NCBI GenBank assembly: GCA_017630115.1
Contig: JAGBVY010000166.1
Coordinates: 1 to 11,955, forward strand
Source: Tidjanibacter sp.
Lineage (GTDB): Bacteria; Bacteroidota; Bacteroidia; Bacteroidales; Rikenellaceae
Direction of reading: 5' to 3'
Length of the DNA: 11,955 bases
The number at the start of each line of letters is the position of its first letter. Within the stretch, counting starts at the first letter, position 1. The position numbers and the translations under genes were made by a program. Below the pieces are notes generated by a model. It was not told the origin of the DNA and ran no database searches. It worked only from the letters and a program-made list of their open reading frames with translations. Shown piece after piece: positions 6,642 to 11,955 of the stretch.

Positions 6642-8285
6642 CTACTCTGCGCTCTCGTCGCCCATGGGCTGTTTTTTCGATGTGTAGAGTTGGTAGTAAT
6701 AGTCGAGGCTTACGGGCTCGTTGTCAAACGAGGCAGAGTTGCCTTCGGCATCCTTACCCTCTTGAGGGAATATAAGGCTATATGGAATCCATAAATCCAA
6801 TTTGGGGTGGTAGAGAATCCAGTCGGGAATATCGCCCGTTAGACGGTTGAAGTTGATGCTGAAAAATGTTGTGTTGGGCATAACCTTCTTTATGCGCCTA
6901 TCAACCAACATTCTTGGCAGCGTATCCCTAGAAGCGGCCCAATCTTCCTCCGTATAGACAGGCACCGAATCGTCGTCCTCAAATGTGGGCAGCTTACCGT
7001 GCAGGTAGTTCACCGAGAGGTTGAGAGTGTCCAGACCCCATTTGAGCAGATGCACGGGGAATTCCTGCTCGTCAATAAAACCACCCAAGTCGGTCTTGAC
7101 GGTGTTGCTCAAATCGTAAATCACGCTACGCTGGTTGGCGTTGAGAATCAGAGTCCTGAGTTTGGGGAAGTTCTCTTTGGTAAGAACCTCTGGCACCGTC
7201 ATAAAGTTGTTTGAGCCCAAGTTTAAGTGCTCCAAATTTTTCAGGTTAGCAAGCCTCTTATCAACATCAATAAGTCCGTGAGCTGCAATTGTCAGGCGAC
7301 GGAGCTGAGTGAGCGAACAGATTTCCTCGCCTATTTCGAGGCTTTTCAGGAATGTGTTGGTGTTGCCAAAGAAGTAGAGTTCATCGGCTGCTGTGAGATA
7401 TTTAACCTCAAAGGGTAGTTTGTCGTTTGTATTGTAGATGTAGAATTCAGCATAGCGCACACGTCCCTTCTTGTCGGGTGTATAGCCCTCGTGCTGCTCG
7501 TTCCACAAGATGACGCCAGCCCAACGCTCCATTGGTATCGAAGTGTCCCACGATGAGAGCGTTCTAAGGCTGCGCTGGATGCTAACCAATGCTACCGAGT
7601 CGCCCTTGCGGGTATTCTCCTCAATAGGCTCTGCCGAGTGCTGACGCACTTTCAGCGCATCCTGACGCGTGAGGCTTTGTCCCTCTTTGGGTACAAACTT
7701 AATCTCAGCCAAACGCTCTTCGGGTCTGGTGTTGATATCCCACTCAAACTCCACATCCACCTTGCGAGGACGTACGCCACGAGTGAGCTTGACTTCGTAG
7801 CGCTTGTTGCTAAGCCACTGCACATTGGAGGGAATCTCTACGTTGAAATCTACGTTGGTAGTGAGCGATACGGTAAATTTGCGCTCCTCCGCTCTCTCGA
7901 AGTTGCTAATCTCCACTTCGGGCTCGTCGAGGATAATCTCATAGTCGAAACCTTGCTGAGTGATAGCAATCGTACGCTCTTCGAGGGTGGTAAGATTCTG
8001 TATAAGTACCTGACCCACACGAGCCTCGGCGTTGAGCGCTGAGTCGATTACAATGCTGCACTCGGTGCTACCCTTGCCGTTGGCGGGCGAAATGGTAATC
8101 CAAGTGTTGTCCGACGAGGCAATCCACTCTTGGTCGGCAGAGATGTTTACTTTGCGAGTTCCACCCGTAGCCTCAATGTTGATTTCGTTGCAGTCCGATG
8201 CAAACTCTACCACCTCGGGCTGCACACAACCCACTACGGCTACTGCCATAAGGGGTGTTAATATATATTTTCTCATAGTCTTCAT
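6642..8285 (-). CDS. BACON-domain, leucine-rich repeat lipoprotein
   Basis: This 547-residue lipoprotein has lipobox VVGC (Cys 20). Residues about 25-112 form a BACON domain with the typical WITISPANGKG turn, the R-V-G-Q-V-L-I strand and the closing IAITQQG. Residues about 120-217 look like a second, divergent BACON-type sandwich (NVQWLS, then RLAEIKFVP and LKVRQHS). A linker leads to a cap-like segment (about 228-310) with ALVSIQRSL, ERWAGVILW and GRVRYAEFYIYN. Leucine-rich repeats follow (about 311-500), including LRRLTIAAHGL, LEHLNLGSNNF, LRTLILNAN, LDTLNLSVNYLHGKLP and FFSINFNRLTGDIPDW. BACON is a carbohydrate- or protein-binding sandwich in Bacteroidales, and LRRs bind protein, so a surface binding role is inferred. 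A start at Met 4 (8276) is equally possible. The gene begins 29 bp after the stop of the large LRR lipoprotein gene. No enzymatic motif is seen. Confidence 0.87.
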   Translation of the reverse strand: MKTMRKYILTPLMAVAVVGCVQPEVVEFASDCNEINIEATGGTRKVNISADQEWIASSDNTWITISPANGKGSTECSIVIDSALNAEARVGQVLIQNLTTLEERTIAITQQGFDYEIILDEPEVEISNFERAEERKFTVSLTTNVDFNVEIPSNVQWLSNKRYEVKLTRGVRPRKVDVEFEWDINTRPEERLAEIKFVPKEGQSLTRQDALKVRQHSAEPIEENTRKGDSVALVSIQRSLRTLSSWDTSIPMERWAGVILWNEQHEGYTPDKKGRVRYAEFYIYNTNDKLPFEVKYLTAADELYFFGNTNTFLKSLEIGEEICSLTQLRRLTIAAHGLIDVDKRLANLKNLEHLNLGSNNFMTVPEVLTKENFPKLRTLILNANQRSVIYDLSNTVKTDLGGFIDEQEFPVHLLKWGLDTLNLSVNYLHGKLPTFEDDDSVPVYTEEDWAASRDTLPRMLVDRRIKKVMPNTTFFSINFNRLTGDIPDWILYHPKLDLWIPYSLIFPQEGKDAEGNSASFDNEPVSLDYYYQLYTSKKQPMGDESAE

Positions 8286-8314
8286 TCTTCTACTTGCTTT
8301 ACAGTGTGGAACAA

Positions 8315-10960
8315 TTATTCGAGCATTGCGCTACAATTCAGGATATTCTGACTCTTATCGTAGATAAGTATGTAGGCACCCACACTCCACGCATAGCATA
8401 TACCCGATGCATCGAAGATGATATTTGGGTTGTCGGCAATGTCGAGATAGTAGATTAGAGTCGAAATAGTGTCGTCAATAAGTCCGAGGTCGTTGGAACC
8501 AAGGTAGAGGCCACGCAGACCGCGGTGGTTGCCAATGCCAGTGGGCCACTCGCGCAAACAGCGACGACCTTCGCTATCGCGCTGACAACGTATGGACAAC
8601 ACTGTTAGACCCGAACAATCGAGCGGTTCGTAGGGGAATTCGCTGAACGAGTTAAAGGAAACATCCACACCATAGAGGTAGGGGAGGTTGCCTGCGTGCA
8701 TATCGCGAGGAAATTTGGTAATCTTATTGTAAGAAAGGTCCAAAGATGTCAAATCGACACTGTTTTTGCCAACGAACGAACCTTCTGGAATTTCGCTGAT
8801 TTCGTTGGCACTCAGGATAATATACGCCACGCTCGAACCAGACTTGGTTAAACATTCGGGGTATTTCTTGAATTTGTTTTGCGAGAGAGTAAATGTTTCA
8901 ACATTGATACCCTTGAATGTGCCATCTTCCTCGCCCTCGAAACCATCAATCTGGTTGCCTGCAAAGCTCACTGAGGCCATCCTGAAATTGCTCTTGGCGT
9001 TGAAGATGTTGGGGAACTTCTTGAAGCGGTTGTAATTCACCGAAAAGGTCTCAACGTCATCGTAGCCACAGAAATAGCCTTCGGCATCTCTTGGAAGCTC
9101 CTCCAAGAGGTTACTATCGAGGTAGAGCTGCACGGGTGCAACATCCTTACCCAGAGGATGAACTTTGGCAATCTTATTGAATGCAAGGTCCAGAAGGCCA
9201 ATTTTCTTCATATTGCTGAACGACTGGGGAAGCTCTTTAAGGTTGCCCTGACGGCAGTAGAGAATCTGAACTTTCTCTTTGCTTGGGCCATTGGCCAAAG
9301 CATCAAGACCGGCGTAAATCTCCTCTGACGACCATTGTGCGTTGTTGGAAATGTTTATCGAAACAAGCGCAGGCATTCGAGTGATAACCATTGGGAACTT
9401 GGTCATCTTAGGGCAGTTGTAAAGCTCAAAGTCGGTCAGCGAGCTGAGGTTTTCCAACTCATCAGGAAGCGACTCAATCTCACTATTACCGATGTAGAGG
9501 TATTCGAGCTTGGTGAGGTTGCCAATCTCCTTGGGCAGACTTTTCAGGCCGTTGCAAATGGTACCGTGTGAGGTATCCATCTGATTGTGGAATTTCTGAA
9601 CTCCACTTGCGGTGTCGAAAATATCCTCCTCGTTCATCTGCTCATAGAGGCTCATTGCAGGCACCGAAATGTTGTTCTCCGCCAAAGCTCTTGCACAAGG
9701 CTCCGACATCTGTATTGGAGTGTGGAGCTGATGCAACCACTCTCCGTGCAGTTTCATACGACTCTGCCTACGCTCCGAGAGCGACTTCGAGCTATCGAGG
9801 GTGGGGTCGTAGTTGTAGTTGCCGTCGTTGTGGGTACCCAAGTAGAGCTCAATAAGCTCGGTGAGTTGGCCAATGGCGGGCGAAAGGTGACCTCTGAAAC
9901 CAAAGTTGCTGATGTCGATGCGGGCAATACGACCATTGGGGTGAACCATAACACCGGGCTGGTCGCACCACAAATCAACATCTTTGTTGAAATCCCAGTT
10001 GAGTCCACGCTTGTACTCCTCGCCTACAAAAAACCAGTTCTCGCCGTTGAGGCTCTCCCAAATAGCTTTCAGAGCATAGCAATCTTGGATGTAGTCGTCG
10101 GCCTCGTAGAGTGTGATACCAACCGAGGCTTTGGTTGTTGCGTTGTCCTTGACTGTAAAGGTGCTCTCTTTGGGGGCATTGTTGGTTTCGAGCAAGATGT
10201 CGCTTTCGTCGTAGGTCTCATATTTACTAATAACATAGTTGCCTGCGGGCAGCCATACGAGCGAGTCGCACTCTATCGAGGAGGTTTTGTAGCCGTCCTC
10301 CTCTTGGTCGCTCTCGTCGAAATGAACGCTAAACTTGCAAGATAGATTGTTGATTTCGGTCTTCTCGCCCGTTTGTCTATTCTCCACAACGAGGTTTACC
10401 TCCTTAATCTCATCGAAGGTATATTCGCGATTGACAGCACGAGTGGCCTTGAAGTCGCTCATATCCTTTACAAGACTAAACTTTACTAATCCACGAGCCG
10501 CAACATTTACTGTGATGTCGTGAATTACCATTCCGCCTGCCACAACGCTGAAACTACTCTCACCTTCGGGTGTGCCGTTGTAGATGAGTTCGTCGTTGGT
10601 ATCGTAGAGCGAGAAGGTAATCAAGCGATAGTCGCCAGTGAGGAGTTTTAGTTTGTCGCTTCGCAGACCCCACTCGGCAGCATCGCCCTCGCCACTAGTG
10701 AGGATGAGGGTTTGTGCTATTGTGGTCTGGCCATATTCGAGCGTAACCTTCACCTTATATGCCTCCGAAAGCCACGAAAGCTGTTCTACAATGGCGCGAG
10801 TGCCATCCTCGGGAGCTGTGTAGGAGGCCTTTTTGTAGAGTTTGAACTGAACGTAACCGTAGTCATCGTCCCAATCCAACTCTCCTTCGGGTGTGGCACA
10901 AGCAGTCAATCCTGCCAGAATGGCTACCACAGCCCATTTCCATATATTTCTTAGTTTCAT
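8315..10960 (-). CDS. Large leucine-rich repeat lipoprotein with tandem DUF4458-like modules
   Basis: This 881-residue protein has a lipoprotein signal ending in LTAC (Cys 21), followed by the acidic stretch PEGELDWDDD, which could act as a surface-export signal. Two beta-rich modules follow (about 35-155 and 157-285) and resemble each other: VQFKLYK/VKFSLVK at the start, LLTGDYRLITFSLYD/WLPAGNYVISKYETYD in the middle, SSFSVVAG/STFTVKDN near the end. The layout fits the DUF4458 domain found ahead of LRRs in Bacteroidales lipoproteins. A cap (about 288-375: YALKAIWESLNGENW, WDFNKDVDLWC, NGRIARIDISN) leads into the first repeat. An insertion at about 380-468 follows, then a long LRR array (about 470-850) mixing LP-type repeats (LKSLPKEIGNLTKLEYLYIG) with longer, Phe-rich ones (FKKFPNIF, FKKYPECL, ITKFPRDM). 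A binding or adhesion role is inferred from the family. It starts 28 bp after the upstream gene's stop. Confidence 0.88.
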   Translation of the reverse strand: MKLRNIWKWAVVAILAGLTACATPEGELDWDDDYGYVQFKLYKKASYTAPEDGTRAIVEQLSWLSEAYKVKVTLEYGQTTIAQTLILTSGEGDAAEWGLRSDKLKLLTGDYRLITFSLYDTNDELIYNGTPEGESSFSVVAGGMVIHDITVNVAARGLVKFSLVKDMSDFKATRAVNREYTFDEIKEVNLVVENRQTGEKTEINNLSCKFSVHFDESDQEEDGYKTSSIECDSLVWLPAGNYVISKYETYDESDILLETNNAPKESTFTVKDNATTKASVGITLYEADDYIQDCYALKAIWESLNGENWFFVGEEYKRGLNWDFNKDVDLWCDQPGVMVHPNGRIARIDISNFGFRGHLSPAIGQLTELIELYLGTHNDGNYNYDPTLDSSKSLSERRQSRMKLHGEWLHQLHTPIQMSEPCARALAENNISVPAMSLYEQMNEEDIFDTASGVQKFHNQMDTSHGTICNGLKSLPKEIGNLTKLEYLYIGNSEIESLPDELENLSSLTDFELYNCPKMTKFPMVITRMPALVSINISNNAQWSSEEIYAGLDALANGPSKEKVQILYCRQGNLKELPQSFSNMKKIGLLDLAFNKIAKVHPLGKDVAPVQLYLDSNLLEELPRDAEGYFCGYDDVETFSVNYNRFKKFPNIFNAKSNFRMASVSFAGNQIDGFEGEEDGTFKGINVETFTLSQNKFKKYPECLTKSGSSVAYIILSANEISEIPEGSFVGKNSVDLTSLDLSYNKITKFPRDMHAGNLPYLYGVDVSFNSFSEFPYEPLDCSGLTVLSIRCQRDSEGRRCLREWPTGIGNHRGLRGLYLGSNDLGLIDDTISTLIYYLDIADNPNIIFDASGICYAWSVGAYILIYDKSQNILNCSAMLE

Positions 10961-10988
10961 ATCTCAGTTTGGTTTTAGACAACTTCCA

Positions 10989-11955
10989 CTACTCGGCATT
11001 ATATACAATAATTAGTTGAAGAACAACATTGTAGTTGTTTGAACCATAGAATGTTATACGTCCGTTTGCCGAAGTCTCGCTACTTACCTCAATTATGGTG
11101 TTGTTGCCTTCCATATAGGTCTGAATCCACTCTTGATAGGGGTAGGCCAATGTGTAGGCAGGAATGTTTATAGAGATAGTCTTACACGAGGGGTTGAGCG
11201 TGAGTCTGTATTGGAGAATACCCATAAAGGCGTTCTCGTCGTTGTACTCTTCGTCACCTTTGACAATCTCATCCAGGCGTGCGCCACTCTCGATGGCCTC
11301 GGTTGGGTTGGTAAACTTAACATCACCCTTAACTCCACCATAGGGCGAAAATTCGGGATCGAGGACAACGTAGATGAGTGCGTATATCTCGCCACTCTCG
11401 TTGTAGAACACAAATGTGGCCTCGTTCTTTTGGCCTCCGGGAAGGGTGTTGGGATAGAGTTCATCGTCAAGACGGCTACGGATGATGTAGCCATTGTCGA
11501 TAGCCTCCTCGGGGTCGCTCTCGCTGATGGTCAGCCAGCAACTCTCGGGGTCGTAGGTGGCACCCGTGTAGCCTGCATAGCCGTAGATTTTGTAACTCGC
11601 AAAGGGTTTGTTGAAAATAAGGTCATCGCCCGAGTTGTTGTCGCGCAGAGTGAGTTTGTAGGCGTAGGGGATGTTGGCCCAGTTGTTGGTCCAAGGCCAA
11701 GTACCCTTCGTAAGTTTCTCAAACTTGGCTCCATAGCCCTTCATTATATCTTCGTCGAATGCAACAATAGCCTCGTTGCCGTCGTTGATATTGGCACCCT
11801 TCTGTGTGATTTCGCAGATGATGTGGTCGGCAATGTTGTAAGAGCCGGCTGCATCGGCGGCCGAAACTGCTACCAGTGCGCCATAGCGAGGCGACGAAGT
11901 TTCGTTTTTGGCCAGTTGGAGTTGGATAGTACGCATCCAGATACCGTGCTCGGCG
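10989..11955 (-). CDS. Unrecognised secreted-type protein with BACON-like segment, 5' end beyond the window
   Basis: The frame stays open through the right edge: before the Met codon at 11936 it reads AEHGIW with no stop. This is therefore the C-terminal part (about 322 residues visible) of a longer protein, and the Met is probably internal. The first visible part (WMRTIQLQLAKN, SSPRYGALVAVSA, then HIICEITQKG) has the spacing of the last strands of a BACON domain. The rest is beta-rich with no catalytic motif I recognise. Two stretches may be distantly repeated: YAYKLTLRDNNS with its surroundings (about residues 90-120 from the Met) and LQYRLTLNPSC (about 242-252). It heads the visible part of the leftward unit and is followed after 28 bp by the large LRR lipoprotein. 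A surface or periplasmic binding protein is the likeliest role, but this is inference; the signal peptide is not in view. Confidence 0.75.
   Translation of the reverse strand, partial: AEHGIWMRTIQLQLAKNETSSPRYGALVAVSAADAAGSYNIADHIICEITQKGANINDGNEAIVAFDEDIMKGYGAKFEKLTKGTWPWTNNWANIPYAYKLTLRDNNSGDDLIFNKPFASYKIYGYAGYTGATYDPESCWLTISESDPEEAIDNGYIIRSRLDDELYPNTLPGGQKNEATFVFYNESGEIYALIYVVLDPEFSPYGGVKGDVKFTNPTEAIESGARLDEIVKGDEEYNDENAFMGILQYRLTLNPSCKTISINIPAYTLAYPYQEWIQTYMEGNNTIIEVSSETSANGRITFYGSNNYNVVLQLIIVYNAE

Noticed and set aside
9587..10345. A 252-codon open frame on the + strand
   Set aside because: It lies opposite the large LRR lipoprotein gene. It has no signal, domain or plausible initiation context and is explained by antisense codon bias.

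Overview
This window looks like chromosomal DNA from a Bacteroidota bacterium, order Bacteroidales. The signs are several Sec/SPII lipoproteins with acidic residues after the lipobox cysteine, BACON domains, DUF4458-type LRR lipoproteins, DUF1573, a GH20/DUF1343 pair, almost no Shine-Dalgarno sequences, and a TAnnTTTG-type promoter element at the left edge. Base composition and codon use look moderate and even across the window. A Rikenellaceae/Alistipes-like gut commensal is a guess that the sequence does not prove. I see no tRNA, rRNA, CRISPR array, insertion sequence or phage gene. Coding density is very high and no gene-free gap exceeds about 100 bases.

Left block, + strand (about 1-3207). 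Two glycosidase genes overlap by 11 bp. The first is a DUF1343/GH171 protein of the NamZ exo-beta-N-acetylmuramidase family. The second is a GH20 beta-N-acetylhexosaminidase with a C-terminal beta-sandwich-like extension. Both have Sec signal peptides. Together they could strip MurNAc and GlcNAc alternately from the non-reducing ends of peptidoglycan fragments, a recycling or scavenging role.

Right block, - strand (3238 to the right edge). Six genes run leftward with gaps of 28, 29, 97, 27 and -1 bp, so they are probably one transcription unit whose promoter lies beyond the right edge. In order of transcription they are: (1) the C-terminal part of an unrecognised protein with a BACON-like segment, cut by the window edge; (2) an 881-residue lipoprotein with two tandem DUF4458-like modules, an LRR cap and a long, irregular LRR array; (3) a 547-residue lipoprotein with two BACON-like domains, a similar LRR cap and a shorter LRR region; (4) a 673-residue subtilisin-family (S8) serine protease lipoprotein with propeptide, intact Asp/His/Asn/Ser catalytic set and an Ig-like tail; (5) a secreted DUF1573 protein; (6) a small lipocalin-like lipoprotein. 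The two blocks converge with 30 bp between stop codons.

The most interesting unit is the - strand cassette. Its content suggests a cell-surface assembly in which LRR/BACON lipoproteins bind a protein or glycoprotein and a membrane-anchored subtilisin cuts it. No SusC/SusD-type importer is visible inside the window; it may lie to the right. That functional reading is inference from domain content and gene order.
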